From: Vibrio palustris | GTDB taxonomy: Bacteria; Pseudomonadota; Gammaproteobacteria; Enterobacterales; Vibrionaceae | Direction of reading: 5' to 3' | Assembly: GCF_024346995.1 (NCBI RefSeq) | Contig: NZ_AP024887.1 | Location: forward strand, 930,001-994,000 | DNA: 64,000 nucleotides | Shown: piece after piece, positions 15,232 to 24,983 of the stretch | Numbering within the stretch: position 1 is the stretch's first letter | How the letters are laid out: each line of letters starts with the position of its first letter | The notes under the pieces: generated by a model | Databases searched by the model: none | The model's input: the letters and a program-made list of their open reading frames with translations, nothing else | Told to the model about the DNA's origin: nothing | Translations under genes and position numbers: made by a program

Positions 15232-15673
15232 CGACTTAGCCTCAAAATAACGTCAAACGATCTCTAGAGTTAAGCCAGTGTGCTTATCTCTAAACTCGTT
15301 TTTAAACAGGGAAATAGTTATGATCGGGAGCGAATATCGATCTTTTTTTTCCTCGCGTACAACGAAAAATTGTGACCTTGACGATTAAGGACTTTTATTG
15401 AAGTGAAAAACAGAGGAAGTAGCAAAAAAATCGGCAAGTAGTGAGCATATTATGTCGAGTACTTTTGAGTAACTATCGGCATGAAAGGAGTAGTGAATAA
15501 CAAACATTTATAATATACACACTTGTATGATGCTAGACAGTGGGTTTTTGCGATTTATAATTAAAAAACTATTTTACTACAGTATCTCACCTTATACTTT
15601 CTGTATTTCTTGTCAATATTATAAGAACAGTGTCTGCTGAAAAGGCACTGTTCTACCCTATAGGATATATAAC
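15232..15673. other. Divergent intergenic region, 442 bp
   Basis: It separates the leftward MFS gene from the rightward DUF4234 gene. It is AT-rich with no gene. A hairpin, AGAACAGTG (15624-15632) with CACTGTTCT (15646-15654), lies just before the ribosome site of the rightward gene and could sit in its 5' leader. Confidence 0.5.
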
Positions 15674-16141
15674 GTGAAAGAATTCGATTCGATAACATCT
15701 TTTAAGGATCAAAGCACATGGCGGCTTGTTGGGCTTGGAATAGTCACCTACGGTGTCTACTTTGCCCATTATACCAAAAAGCAAACGATTAAGATTAATG
15801 ATTTGTCTGGTGAGAATAATAAAATATCAGAAGGTTTTGTAAACGCAATACTGGCGATGTCTTACATTTCGTTGATTTTATTCTTTGCATACCTTGCGGT
15901 CGATGAAGGTCATCCTGTCGCGATCCTAAGTGATATTTCAGATCGCATATCGGGGATAATGTTCATTGTATGGGGATTTATGGCTCGCAATCGGCTGAAC
16001 ACGGCTTACGAGATTAATAAAGACAATAGAGAATGGTTTCATGGACTTTGGACATTTTTATTTTCTCCAATGTATTTTAATTACAAGATCAATAGCATCT
16101 GCGAAGAAAGCGTAAAACAAGTTGCGGCAGAGAACTCGTAA
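15674..16141 (+). CDS. DUF4234 membrane protein
   Basis: The product is 155 residues from GTG 15674, with AGGAT about 7 bases upstream. STWRLVGLGIVTYGVYFAHYTKKQT, then two hydrophobic segments (NAILAMSYISLILFFAYLAV and GIMFIVWGFM) and the closing LWTFLFSPMYFNYKINSI fit the DUF4234 family of small membrane proteins. Function unknown. It may be co-transcribed with the LprI-like gene 43 bases downstream. Confidence 0.78.
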   Translation: MKEFDSITSFKDQSTWRLVGLGIVTYGVYFAHYTKKQTIKINDLSGENNKISEGFVNAILAMSYISLILFFAYLAVDEGHPVAILSDISDRISGIMFIVWGFMARNRLNTAYEINKDNREWFHGLWTFLFSPMYFNYKINSICEESVKQVAAENS

Positions 16142-16183
16142 ACTCACCGCTGAGGAAAGCGTTATGTACTTTGGGGTAAAGCA

Positions 16184-16600
16184 ATGAATAAGTATCTAAT
16201 CCTCTTATTAGCGAGCCTTTCGTTTGGTGTTGTTGCCAAAGAAGAATCCATTGATTGTAATAACGCGATGACCACGCTCGAGATAAATCAATGTGGTGCT
16301 ATTGAATTAGAATCAGCACAAGCGACATTAGACAAATATCTCAAGACTAGCATTGAGCACAACTCGCATGATCCAGAATTGGTAGCCGCGATTAAGCTTG
16401 CTCAAGAGGATTGGCAGGCATATATGTTATCTCACTGTGATTCGGTATATACGCAATGGCGTGATGGTACTATCCGTGGAATTATGGCGATAACCTGCAA
16501 AACGACGTTAACTAAACAGAGAACGTACGAGCTATGGAAAAATTTCTTAACTTATATGGACAGCACACCACCCGTTTTACCGGATCCAAGTGAGTCGTAG
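16184..16600 (+). CDS. LprI-like (DUF1311) periplasmic protein
   Basis: The product has 138 residues. Residues 1-18 are a signal peptide ending SFGVVAK. The mature part has DCNNAMTTLEINQCGAIELESAQATLDKYL and LAQEDWQAYMLSHCDSVY...RGIMAITCKTTLTKQRTYEL: the LprI/DUF1311 pattern of four conserved cysteines and a QxxW motif. Members include a mycobacterial lysozyme inhibitor, so a lysozyme-binding or envelope role is possible. Confidence 0.82.
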   Translation: MNKYLILLLASLSFGVVAKEESIDCNNAMTTLEINQCGAIELESAQATLDKYLKTSIEHNSHDPELVAAIKLAQEDWQAYMLSHCDSVYTQWRDGTIRGIMAITCKTTLTKQRTYELWKNFLTYMDSTPPVLPDPSES

Positions 16601-16673
16601 ACTTCAACCACGGATATAACAAACGATCAAACCTTCAATATTTACCCTTATTTTTTTGATGTGGTTTGGTATA

Positions 16674-17981
16674 TCAACCAAACATCTCATGATGAATTTT
16701 TTGTGCGTACCCATCGGTCATAGCGGCAATATAATCACATAGGATACGCATCCCATCTCCGCGAGAGGCTTCCGCATGGCACCATTTCGCGCTGGTGGTT
16801 GTGGGGAGTAAACGCTCGGGATCAGCACTGATTGCTTCAAATAAATCCATGATGATTTGCTGGCCTTTGTATTCAAAGCGCTGTACTTGCGGCACTTGAA
16901 TGACGTAGTTGCTGACAAACCCTTTCAAAATATCTAAGGCATGTGCCATGTTCGGCTCAAGGTAGGCATTGTAGGCGAGTAAATCATTATCAAAAGAGGC
17001 GGCGACTTTTTCCACGCGAATGCTGGTAAGCAGCGCATTAACAATACCGCCAATCGCATCTTTGCGAATGTAATGTTTATCCGAAAACAGCATATCTGTC
17101 AGTTGCGCTTGCTCGGCAAACCAACCTTTTTGTGCGATAAGCTTAGGCTTGGCATGCGCCTCCCATTGGCTTTGCGTCACCAGCCCCATCACGATGGCAT
17201 CTTCTAAATCGTGTACGCCATAGGCGATATCATCCGCCAGTTCCATAATCGAACAATCTAATGATTTAAAGCGGGTTTTTTGATGCTCATAAGCACTGAC
17301 ATCGGGCTCTCGCAGTGTATTGAGTAACTGTCGGTCGTTATCGGATAATGGTGCCAGTACCCAATTTAGCAGGTTGGCATCACAATCATAAATGCCTTTC
17401 GCCGGTAGCCAGTCACGAGCTTTAAGCTGACGTTGATGCAGAACAGGCTCTGGCTGTTTCGCAGCATGGGTATGGCTGAGTAGTGCTGGGTACTTTAATA
17501 ATCCCAGCAGGGTGCGGCGCGATAAATTCATACCGTGATGTTCAGTGTACGGCTCTAAACTAGTGACAATCCGAAAGGTTTGCGCATTGCCTTCAAAGCC
17601 GCCGTGTTCACGCATCATGTAATTTAGGGCAATTTCACCGCCATGCCCATAGGGTGGGTGGCCAATGTCGTGGGCTAAACACAAAGAATCAATCAGGCTG
17701 TCTGATGGCATTAACGCTCGCAGGTTTGGCTGCTTATTTTTGATTTGCGCGACGATTCCGGTGCCAATTTGTGCCACTTCTAAGGAATGGGTTAAGCGTG
17801 TGCGATGAAAATCATTGGTGCTGCTACCATGCACTTGTGTTTTTGACTGTAAGCGTCGAAATGCTGCCGAGTGCAGAACGCGTGCGCGGTCACGTTGAAA
17901 TGGGCTGCGATGATCGTGGCGACGAATTTTATGTTCGTCGTCTTTACGCTCATTCCATTGGTCGCTAATGACAAAGGACAT
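16674..17981 (-). CDS. dgt: dGTPase-like dNTP triphosphohydrolase
   Basis: The product has 435 residues from ATG 17981, chosen for the GGAGGTG ribosome site 4 bases upstream; an in-frame ATG at 18002 would add 7 residues. The HD-domain metal ligands are plain: RLTHSLEVAQIG (His), LAHDIGHPPYGHGGE (His-Asp) and later ELADDIAYGVHDLEDA (Asp). The opening RSPFQRDRARVLHSAAFRRLQSKTQV (shown in part) is typical of the dGTPase-like family, which hydrolyses dNTPs to nucleoside and triphosphate. Its neighbour yfbR is also a nucleotide phosphatase, as in other vibrios. Confidence 0.92.
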   Translation of the reverse strand: MSFVISDQWNERKDDEHKIRRHDHRSPFQRDRARVLHSAAFRRLQSKTQVHGSSTNDFHRTRLTHSLEVAQIGTGIVAQIKNKQPNLRALMPSDSLIDSLCLAHDIGHPPYGHGGEIALNYMMREHGGFEGNAQTFRIVTSLEPYTEHHGMNLSRRTLLGLLKYPALLSHTHAAKQPEPVLHQRQLKARDWLPAKGIYDCDANLLNWVLAPLSDNDRQLLNTLREPDVSAYEHQKTRFKSLDCSIMELADDIAYGVHDLEDAIVMGLVTQSQWEAHAKPKLIAQKGWFAEQAQLTDMLFSDKHYIRKDAIGGIVNALLTSIRVEKVAASFDNDLLAYNAYLEPNMAHALDILKGFVSNYVIQVPQVQRFEYKGQQIIMDLFEAISADPERLLPTTTSAKWCHAEASRGDGMRILCDYIAAMTDGYAQKIHHEMFG

Positions 17982-18019
17982 GTCACCTCCGGTGTGTGGC
18001 ATTAATACATGGACTAAGT

Positions 18020-18604
18020 TTAGCTGATTTCATCGAGGCTCAGTTCAAAACTGGGCGCGAACGTCTGTAAAAAGTAAGCCATCTCTGGGCTATGACGTTC
18101 CTCTAAGGTCACTTCTAAACGTTTTTTCGCACGAGCGAATTCTTGGTTGCCGGCGCTAAGCTCTTCTAAGCATTTTAAGTAAGCACAAAGGCAATCGGCT
18201 TGCTTGACCATCGCTTCATCAATGGGATCGGCATGCTCGCTAAGCAGGAAAGGCGCAAAGTCGTCTTGTAACTCTTCAGGCAACATGCTTAGTAAACGGT
18301 GCTCGGCGGCCGCTTCTATTTTTTTATATTCTTTAGCGATATCGGGGTTGGAGTACTTAATCGGCGTGGGCAAATCGCCCGTCAGGACTTCGCTGCTATC
18401 ATGATACATCGCTTTTAGAGCGATGCGCTCAGGGTTCAGTTGGCCATCAAATTTTTTGTTCTTAATCACCGCAAGGGCATGGGCGACAAAGGCGACTTGT
18501 AAGCTGTGTTCAGACACATTCTCTTTAGAAACTGATCGCATTAGCGGCCAGCGCTGAATAAGCTTCATGCGATCAAGGTGAGCAAAAAAATGGCTCTCTT
18601 TCAT
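18020..18604 (-). CDS. yfbR: 5'-deoxynucleotidase YfbR
   Basis: The product has 194 residues from ATG 18604 ([20 protein letters not shown]), which aligns with the E. coli start; AAGGAT lies 9 bases upstream. An in-frame ATG at 18625 is possible. HD ligands are visible as [23 protein letters not shown] and [15 protein letters not shown]. The enzyme removes phosphate from deoxynucleoside 5'-monophosphates. It lies between dgt and alaA, all leftward, probably one operon. Confidence 0.95.
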   Translation of the reverse strand: MKESHFFAHLDRMKLIQRWPLMRSVSKENVSEHSLQVAFVAHALAVIKNKKFDGQLNPERIALKAMYHDSSEVLTGDLPTPIKYSNPDIAKEYKKIEAAAEHRLLSMLPEELQDDFAPFLLSEHADPIDEAMVKQADCLCAYLKCLEELSAGNQEFARAKKRLEVTLEERHSPEMAYFLQTFAPSFELSLDEIS

Positions 18605-18694
18605 AACTGAATAATCCTTTTTCATCTTAAAGGAAAACCAGTGTACAAAAGAGAGCCGGATTCACCAAACTAAGTTAGTGATTTTTCGCAAAGT

Positions 18695-19909
18695 TTATTG
18701 ACGATAGGTACTTAAGAAGCGCTCGAAACGACCAATAGCGATTTCCAACGTCTCAACATGAGGCAATGTGACAATACGCACGTGATCGGGCTCTGGCCAG
18801 TTAAAGCCTGTTCCTTGCACAAGTAGCACTTTTTCTTGTACTAAGAAATCTTGCACCAGTTTTTGGTCGTCTTTTAAATTAAACTTTTTCTTGTCCAGTT
18901 TCGGGAATAAGTACATGGCGCCTTTAGGCTTAACACACGATACTCCCGGAATTTGGTTTAAGAGTTCAAAGGCGCGGTCACGCTGTTCCAGTAAGCGGCC
19001 ACCAGGCAGCAGCAATTCGTTGAGGCTTTGATACCCACCGAGCGCGGTTTGAATCGCATGCTGCATCGGCACATTGGCACACAGGCGCATTGAGGACAAA
19101 ATATCCAAACCGGCAATATAACCTTGTGCGAGGTGTTTAGGGCCAGTTAAAAACATCCAGCCACCACGAAAACCACATACGCGATAGGCTTTTGATAAGC
19201 CGTTAAACGTCACGACAAGCACATCTTCTGTCAGTGTCGCAATCGAGGTATGAGTCGCACCGTCATAAAGCACTTTGTCATAGATTTCATCGGCGAAAAT
19301 AATGAGATTATTTTTACGCGCCAGTTCAATCACTTCGAGCAAAAAGTCACGCGAATACACAGCACCCGTTGGGTTGTTTGGGTTAATAAGGACTATACCG
19401 CGTGTTCTTTTGGTAATTTTCTTTTTAATATCGTCAAGATCAGGCTGCCAATCGGCTTGTTCATCACAGATATAGTGCACAGCGTTGCCTCCGGAGAGGG
19501 ATGTTGCTGCTGTCCATAATGGGTAATCAGGAGCTGGGACTAGCATTTCATCGCCGTTATTTAACAGCGCCTGCATTGCCATCACAATCAGTTCAGAGAC
19601 TCCGTTACCGATGTAAACATCCTCGACATCCAAGCTACGGATGCCTTTCTTCTGATAATATTGCACCACGGCTTTACGCGCGGAATAAATCCCTTTGGAA
19701 TCCGCATAACCTTGCGATGTTGGTAGGTTACGGATCACATCCACTAGGATTTCATCCGGGGCATCAAAACCAAATGGGGCGGGATTACCGATATTAAGCT
19801 TCAGTATTTTATTCCCTTCTTCTTCCATTCTCTTAGCATGTTTGAGTACTGGTCCCCTAATGTCGTAGCAGACATTATCGAGTTTTGACGACATCCCGAT
19901 ATTTTGCAT
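18695..19909 (-). CDS. alaA: Glutamate-pyruvate (alanine) aminotransferase
   Basis: The product has 404 residues, aligning along its whole length with E. coli AlaA (SSKLDNVCYDIRGPVLKHAKR, NIGNPAPFGFDAPDEIL, INPNNPTGAVYS). The PLP lysine is in TFNGLSKAYRVCGFRGGW, and the closing DHVRIVTLPHVETLEIAIGRFERFL (in part) is typical. It makes alanine from pyruvate and glutamate in the cytoplasm. It is divergent from menF across a 234-bp region that should hold both promoters. Confidence 0.96.
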   Translation of the reverse strand: MQNIGMSSKLDNVCYDIRGPVLKHAKRMEEEGNKILKLNIGNPAPFGFDAPDEILVDVIRNLPTSQGYADSKGIYSARKAVVQYYQKKGIRSLDVEDVYIGNGVSELIVMAMQALLNNGDEMLVPAPDYPLWTAATSLSGGNAVHYICDEQADWQPDLDDIKKKITKRTRGIVLINPNNPTGAVYSRDFLLEVIELARKNNLIIFADEIYDKVLYDGATHTSIATLTEDVLVVTFNGLSKAYRVCGFRGGWMFLTGPKHLAQGYIAGLDILSSMRLCANVPMQHAIQTALGGYQSLNELLLPGGRLLEQRDRAFELLNQIPGVSCVKPKGAMYLFPKLDKKKFNLKDDQKLVQDFLVQEKVLLVQGTGFNWPEPDHVRIVTLPHVETLEIAIGRFERFLSTYRQ

Positions 19910-20143
19910 TATTTGGTTCCTGTTTTTAGTTGCTTTGCTTTATTAAAGTACACCAATTGCTATTTATTTAGAATAAAAAACTGGAATTTATTGGCTTATT
20001 GAGCGGAATCTATCTACGTATTTTAAGAGCAAAATTGAGCTACCTCAATGAAACGCAGGAAAGCCGTACTACAGCCTTGATTTCATTAGGGGCTCTCAAT
20101 ACAGTGAAAGCCAGTCCCGCAGCCCTGTATTGCCGAGGTCACT
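19910..20143. promoter_or_regulatory. Divergent alaA/menF promoter region
   Basis: This AT-rich 234-bp region separates the leftward alaA and the rightward menF. AACCAATTGC...TTTATTTAGAATAAAAAAC near alaA is promoter-like, but I cannot assign precise elements. Confidence 0.4.
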
Positions 20144-21457
20144 TTGACTTACTTCCAACAGATTGTTACCCAGTTGACCGAACTCATTCATTGCGCTTCT
20201 TTAGACACTGTACGTGTTGAGTTGCCACTGAATTTATCGACCTCTTTATTCACACTTGATTGGTTTGATAGACAAAACGTTTATCCGAAATTTTATTGGC
20301 AACCACGTTCAGGTAATGAAGAAGTTATGGCACTGGGCGCATTATCCTCGTTTACGTCAGGTCAATCGAGCGAAATAAATCAGGTTTTAGGTGCTAACCA
20401 ACGTGTATGGGGCGGTCGTTCTTTTGACGGTCGTACGTCTAAAAACCCACAGTGTTTACCGGAATATTTTTTCTTACCTAAGATTGAGGTGATTCGGCGT
20501 CGGCATACTTGGTATATAGCTGCCAATATCAATCATCATCGCTCAGCCGTGATAGAGACGTTACAGCAATTAGTGCCTGTAGACGGCGCGCCGCAAGAAA
20601 CGGCGCTTGCCATTATGACAGAGTCTCACTCTCCGAGTCATCGACAATGGTCACAGTTAGTAGGCCAAGTGCTGAATGGTATTGAAAAACAGTGCTTTAA
20701 AAAAGTGGTCTTGGCGAGGGAAACGCGTTTGCTGCTCTCTCACCACCTACGTGCTGCGCGTTTGCTAAAAGAAAGCCGCCGTCATAATAAAGACAGTTTT
20801 CATTTCATGTTGGCGCTTAGCCCTCATGAGGCCTTTGTCGGGTCAACCCCGGAGCGCTTATATCAGCGCCAGAGTCATAGGGTATTTACGGAAGCGTTAG
20901 CGGGGACAATTGAACGTGGCGCTACATTAAAGAGCGATCAACAAAACGCTAATTGGCTGATGAGCGATAATAAAAACGTTCATGAAAATCAGTATGTTGT
21001 TGATGATATCGTCGGACGTTTACAGGGAATGTGTACATTCCTAGAAGTAGAGCCACACGTGAGCTTGGTCAAACTGCGTCAAGTGCAGCATTTGCGCCGT
21101 AAGATTACCGCCACGTTGGGTCAGCAAGTTGATGGCGGTGAGTTATTGACGGCTTTACAACCCACAGCCGCGGTGTCTGGATTGCCTCGCCAAGCGGCCT
21201 ATGAATTTATTCTCAAGCATGAACCGTTTGTGCGCGGTTGGTATGCCGGTTCGCTGGGGTATGTGAGCCGGGAAAACTCTGAGTTTTGTGTTGCCATTCG
21301 TAGCGCCTTGGTGATGGATAACGAAGTACGTTTATTTGCCGGAGCCGGTATTGTCCCTGGCTCGGATGCTGAGCAAGAGTGGCAAGAGTTAGATAGAAAA
21401 ATGGCAACGTTAAAAAGCTTAGTCACGGACATGCAGCAAGAGGAAGCTTGTTTATGA
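20144..21457 (+). CDS. menF: Isochorismate synthase MenF
   Basis: The product has 437 residues from a TTG start at 20144, with GAGG 6 bases upstream; no ATG or GTG fits better. The chorismate-binding domain is clear: KKVVLARETRL, AFVGSTPERL, FTEALAGTIERG, HENQYVVDDI, QPTAAVSGLPRQAA and FAGAGIVPGSDAEQEWQE. It isomerises chorismate to isochorismate, the first step of menaquinone synthesis. First gene of a six-gene operon. The ATGA at 21454-21457 overlaps menD. Confidence 0.95.
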   Translation: MTYFQQIVTQLTELIHCASLDTVRVELPLNLSTSLFTLDWFDRQNVYPKFYWQPRSGNEEVMALGALSSFTSGQSSEINQVLGANQRVWGGRSFDGRTSKNPQCLPEYFFLPKIEVIRRRHTWYIAANINHHRSAVIETLQQLVPVDGAPQETALAIMTESHSPSHRQWSQLVGQVLNGIEKQCFKKVVLARETRLLLSHHLRAARLLKESRRHNKDSFHFMLALSPHEAFVGSTPERLYQRQSHRVFTEALAGTIERGATLKSDQQNANWLMSDNKNVHENQYVVDDIVGRLQGMCTFLEVEPHVSLVKLRQVQHLRRKITATLGQQVDGGELLTALQPTAAVSGLPRQAAYEFILKHEPFVRGWYAGSLGYVSRENSEFCVAIRSALVMDNEVRLFAGAGIVPGSDAEQEWQELDRKMATLKSLVTDMQQEEACL

Positions 21458-23172
21458 AACACGATCAAGCGTTACTCAACCGTATTTGGAGCCGGACTTT
21501 ATTAGAAGAATTATCACGCTGGGGAATTGAGCATGTATGCGCCGCTCCAGGCTCTCGTTCCACACCGTTGATTTTAGAAGCGGCAGAGCATAGTGCATTG
21601 CAATTGCACACGCATTTTGATGAGCGGGGCTTGGGATTTATGGCGTTAGGACTCGCTAAAGTCACGCAACAACCCGTTGTGGTGATTGTGACCTCGGGCA
21701 CGGCTGTGGCGAACCTTTTACCGGCCATTGTGGAATCGAAATTAACAGGCGAGTCGTTGATTGTCTTGTCATCGGATAGGCCGATAGAGCTGGTGGGCTG
21801 CGGGGCCAATCAAGCGATTGAGCAAGCGGGCATCTTTTCTAGCCATGTAACACATAGCGTCAATTTACCTTCGCCTACCACCCAAATTCCACTGGCTTGG
21901 CTATTAAGTCGCACCGATGAAGCGATGCATCAGCAGCGTCAGCATGGGGGCAGTTTACATATCAACTGCCCGTACCCTGAACCTTTGTATTCTGTGCAAC
22001 CTGAATCGAACTATGCGCCGTATTGTCAGCCAATAAAAACCTGGCAAGCCGGTTCACAACTTTACTCGCAACGCTCCATGTTAAGCCATATTGATGCACC
22101 TGCGATGACGATGCAGGGGAAAGGGGTGGTGATTATTGGGGCGGTGGCCTTTCGTCAGGCGCAAACGGCCGTTGCCTTTGCCGAGCAAATGGGGTGGCCT
22201 TATTTGTGCGATCCGCAAGCAGGGGTGACGAGCCCTTGGTCTCATTACGATTTGTGGTTGCAAAATCCAACGGCCGCCGAGCAGCTTTCTCGCTGTGAGC
22301 ATATTGTACAGTTTGGCGGACGCTTAGTGTCTAAACGGCTTAATCAGTGGATTACTCAGCAAGTACAAGGATATGGCGCGCATTATGAAGTGATAACGCA
22401 AGATGCGGCTCAGCATAACGCAAGCCATTTGCCGCAGCAGCGTTGGGTCATGTCGCCGCAAGTGTGGACAGCGCCTTATCTTAGCTCTCACGAGAATGAG
22501 TACGAGCAACGTAAGCTTACACATCAAGGCTGGGCTGATGACCTCATTTATTTTGCCGATGCATGCGCGCAGCTTGCCGCTCTGCACCTTAATCAAGACC
22601 ATTTATCCGAAGTCGCGGTGGCGCTGACACTTAGTGACATGGCTGAGCAGCATCCACTCTTTTTAGGCAATAGCTTAATGATCCGAATGATCGATATGTT
22701 AAGCACTCTGACGGATGTGCCTGTGTATAGCAATCGCGGTGCCTCGGGAATTGATGGTTTAATTGCGACAGCGGCTGGTGTGCAAAAAGGGCTACATGAT
22801 GGGTTATTGGTGATAATTGGAGATACGGCGTTGTTACACGATCTCAATTCTCTTGCACTATTACATGACGTATCCGACCCCATGATTGTGGTCGTCACGA
22901 ATAATGATGGCGGCGCGATTTTTGATTTACTACCGGTGCAAATCAACCAACGTGACGCTTTGTATCGTATGCCACATGGATTCAACTTTTGTCACGCTGC
23001 GGCGCAATTTGGACTCAGTTATGCAAATCCGCATTCACTACAAGAGTATCAGCGCGTGATTGAGCAGCATTGGCGTGAAGGTACCGGAGCGCTCTTGATC
23101 GAAGTGATCACGCCACCACACGAGGCCTCACAGCATGTGCAGCAACTGGTGGAGCAAGTACATGCTTTATAG
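21454..23172 (+). CDS. menD: SEPHCHC synthase MenD
   Basis: The product has 572 residues from ATG 21454, which overlaps the menF stop and follows AAGAGGAAG. The N-terminal CAAPGSRSTPLILEAA and HFDERGLGFMALGLAK (catalytic Glu for thiamine diphosphate) and the C-terminal SNRGASGIDGLIATAAG and TNNDGGAIFDLLP are the MenD hallmarks. It joins isochorismate and 2-oxoglutarate. The stop overlaps the start of menH. Confidence 0.96.
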   Translation: MKHDQALLNRIWSRTLLEELSRWGIEHVCAAPGSRSTPLILEAAEHSALQLHTHFDERGLGFMALGLAKVTQQPVVVIVTSGTAVANLLPAIVESKLTGESLIVLSSDRPIELVGCGANQAIEQAGIFSSHVTHSVNLPSPTTQIPLAWLLSRTDEAMHQQRQHGGSLHINCPYPEPLYSVQPESNYAPYCQPIKTWQAGSQLYSQRSMLSHIDAPAMTMQGKGVVIIGAVAFRQAQTAVAFAEQMGWPYLCDPQAGVTSPWSHYDLWLQNPTAAEQLSRCEHIVQFGGRLVSKRLNQWITQQVQGYGAHYEVITQDAAQHNASHLPQQRWVMSPQVWTAPYLSSHENEYEQRKLTHQGWADDLIYFADACAQLAALHLNQDHLSEVAVALTLSDMAEQHPLFLGNSLMIRMIDMLSTLTDVPVYSNRGASGIDGLIATAAGVQKGLHDGLLVIIGDTALLHDLNSLALLHDVSDPMIVVVTNNDGGAIFDLLPVQINQRDALYRMPHGFNFCHAAAQFGLSYANPHSLQEYQRVIEQHWREGTGALLIEVITPPHEASQHVQQLVEQVHAL

Positions 23173-23956
23173 CCGTGCATTATTTAGCCAAGTGACCACT
23201 AACCAACCTGTCATTGTATGGTTACATGGTTTGTTAGGCAGCGGTGACGATTGGTCTGAAACCTTGTACTGCCTGTCGAGTTTTGCTCATTTTGTCATTG
23301 ATTTACCTGGACACGGTGGCAGTCAAGCTCTGGAATGTGACAGCTTACCAATGTGTGCTGAGCAAGTCGTTACTACTATTCAAGCGCAGTTGGGAGCGCG
23401 GCAGCCGGTGATTATTGTTGGATACTCGCTGGGCGCGCGCATCGCCATGGCTGTGGTAAACAGTGATGCCAGCGAGCGGATAAATATCCAAGCCGTACTG
23501 CTTGAAGGCGGTAATGTTGGATTGAATAACGAACCAGCGCGAGTGGCTCGCTGGCAGCAAGATAGCCTGTGGGCACAGCGTTTTGCCTGTGAACCTATCG
23601 AAACGGTTCTTGAGGCTTGGTATCAACAGCCAGTGTTTGGCACGTTGAATACCGAGCAAAGAAACAGCGTGATTACGGCGCGCCGGAATAACGTAGGCTC
23701 GGCGATTGCGAAAATGCTGACTGCGACGTCGCTAGCGACGCAAGCTGATATGTTGCCAGTATTACAACGATCGCCGCTACCTATTCACTATGTGTGTGGC
23801 GAAAAAGACACAAAATTTCAGAGTCTTGCTAGTGAATATGCGCTGCCTACCAGTGTATTGGCGAATGCCGGACATAACGTACACAAAGAGCAGCCACAGG
23901 CTTTTGCTGCGCTTGTTGAAGAATGGGTTACAACCACAACCGTGAGTTGTTCATGA
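23162..23956 (+). CDS. menH: SHCHC synthase MenH (alpha/beta hydrolase)
   Basis: The product has 264 residues from ATG 23162 ([11 protein letters not shown]), overlapping the last codons of men[13 protein letters not shown] is the oxyanion segment, [12 protein letters not shown] holds the nucleophile Ser, and [13 protein letters not shown] holds the catalytic His. It eliminates pyruvate from SEPHCHC. Position between menD and menB supports the call. Confidence 0.93.
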   Translation: MLYSRALFSQVTTNQPVIVWLHGLLGSGDDWSETLYCLSSFAHFVIDLPGHGGSQALECDSLPMCAEQVVTTIQAQLGARQPVIIVGYSLGARIAMAVVNSDASERINIQAVLLEGGNVGLNNEPARVARWQQDSLWAQRFACEPIETVLEAWYQQPVFGTLNTEQRNSVITARRNNVGSAIAKMLTATSLATQADMLPVLQRSPLPIHYVCGEKDTKFQSLASEYALPTSVLANAGHNVHKEQPQAFAALVEEWVTTTTVSCS

Positions 23957-23975
23957 TAATTATTGGGGATTAACT

Positions 23976-24842
23976 ATGGCTAAAACGGTCGGTATTTCAG
24001 AAGAGGTACTTTACGCACCCGTAGAATGGAAAGATTGTAGTGAAGGGTATGAAGACATTTATTTTCATAAATCGGTTGATGGTATTGCTAAGATTACGAT
24101 TGCGCGTCCGCAAGTTCATAACGCGTTTCGCCCTAAAACTGTAAAAGAAATGATTCATGCTCTCGCAGCGGCGCGTTACGACGAGCGTATAGGCGTGATT
24201 ATTTTAACAGGAATTGGCGAGAAAGCCTTTTGTTCCGGTGGTGATCAGAGTATCCGGGGCGATTATGGCGGTTATCAAGATGACGACGGCACCCATCATT
24301 TGAATGTGTTGGATTTTCAACGCCAAATTCGGACTTGTCCAAAGCCTGTTATTGCTCAAGTTTCGGGCTGGGCTGTGGGTGGTGGCCATGTGCTGCATAT
24401 GATGTGTGATTTAACCATTGCGGCAGATAATGCGCAATTTGGCCAAACGGGGCCTAAAGTTGGGTCGTTTGACGGTGGTTGGGGCGCATCTTACATGGCA
24501 CGTATTGTCGGCCAAAAGAAAGCTCGTGAGATTTGGTTTCTGTGTCGTTTCTATGATGCGCAAGAAGCGTTAGCTATGGGGTTAGTCAATACCGTCGTAC
24601 CTTTGGATACGATTGAACAAGAAACTGTACGTTGGTGTCGTGAGGTTTTACAACATAGCCCAATGGCTCTGCGCTGCCTAAAAGCGGCGTTAAATGCAGA
24701 TTGTGATGGGCAAGCTGGCCTGCAAGAACTTGCAGGGAATGCTACAATGCTATTCTACATGACAGAGGAAGGCCAAGAAGGCCGTAACGCTTTTAATGAA
24801 AAGCGTCATCCAGACTTCGATAAATTTCCACGTAATCCATAG
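23976..24842 (+). CDS. menB: 1,4-dihydroxy-2-naphthoyl-CoA synthase MenB
   Basis: The product has 288 residues, a crotonase-fold enzyme. [17 protein letters not shown] and [21 protein letters not shown] are the oxyanion and CoA-binding parts, and [22 protein letters not shown] is specific to MenB. It closes the ring of o-succinylbenzoyl-CoA. TTGGGGATTAACT precedes the ATG. It lies 19 bases after menH; 141 bases separate it from menC. Confidence 0.96.
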   Translation: MAKTVGISEEVLYAPVEWKDCSEGYEDIYFHKSVDGIAKITIARPQVHNAFRPKTVKEMIHALAAARYDERIGVIILTGIGEKAFCSGGDQSIRGDYGGYQDDDGTHHLNVLDFQRQIRTCPKPVIAQVSGWAVGGGHVLHMMCDLTIAADNAQFGQTGPKVGSFDGGWGASYMARIVGQKKAREIWFLCRFYDAQEALAMGLVNTVVPLDTIEQETVRWCREVLQHSPMALRCLKAALNADCDGQAGLQELAGNATMLFYMTEEGQEGRNAFNEKRHPDFDKFPRNP

Positions 24843-24852
24843 TGCGTTCGCA

Positions 24853-24883
24853 AGCCGTCAGCGAGCGTGGCTTTCTGGCGGCT
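24853..24883 (+). terminator. Weak hairpin between menB and menC
   Basis: AGCCGTCAG pairs with CTGGCGGCT with one G-U pair. It is followed only by TTTA, so it is more likely to tune read-through or protect the menB end than to stop transcription fully. Confidence 0.4.
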
Positions 24884-24983
24884 TTACATCAGTAACTTTG
24901 GTCATGAATGATGATAGATAGACGTATTGGACTTATCAGTACGACTATCTATCACTCTATTTTTACAACCGTTTAGGAGCGTT

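Noticed and set aside
19999..20220. Rightward 73-codon frame in the alaA/menF gap
   Set aside because: It runs into menF in another frame and lies over the expected promoters; menF itself has a supported start.
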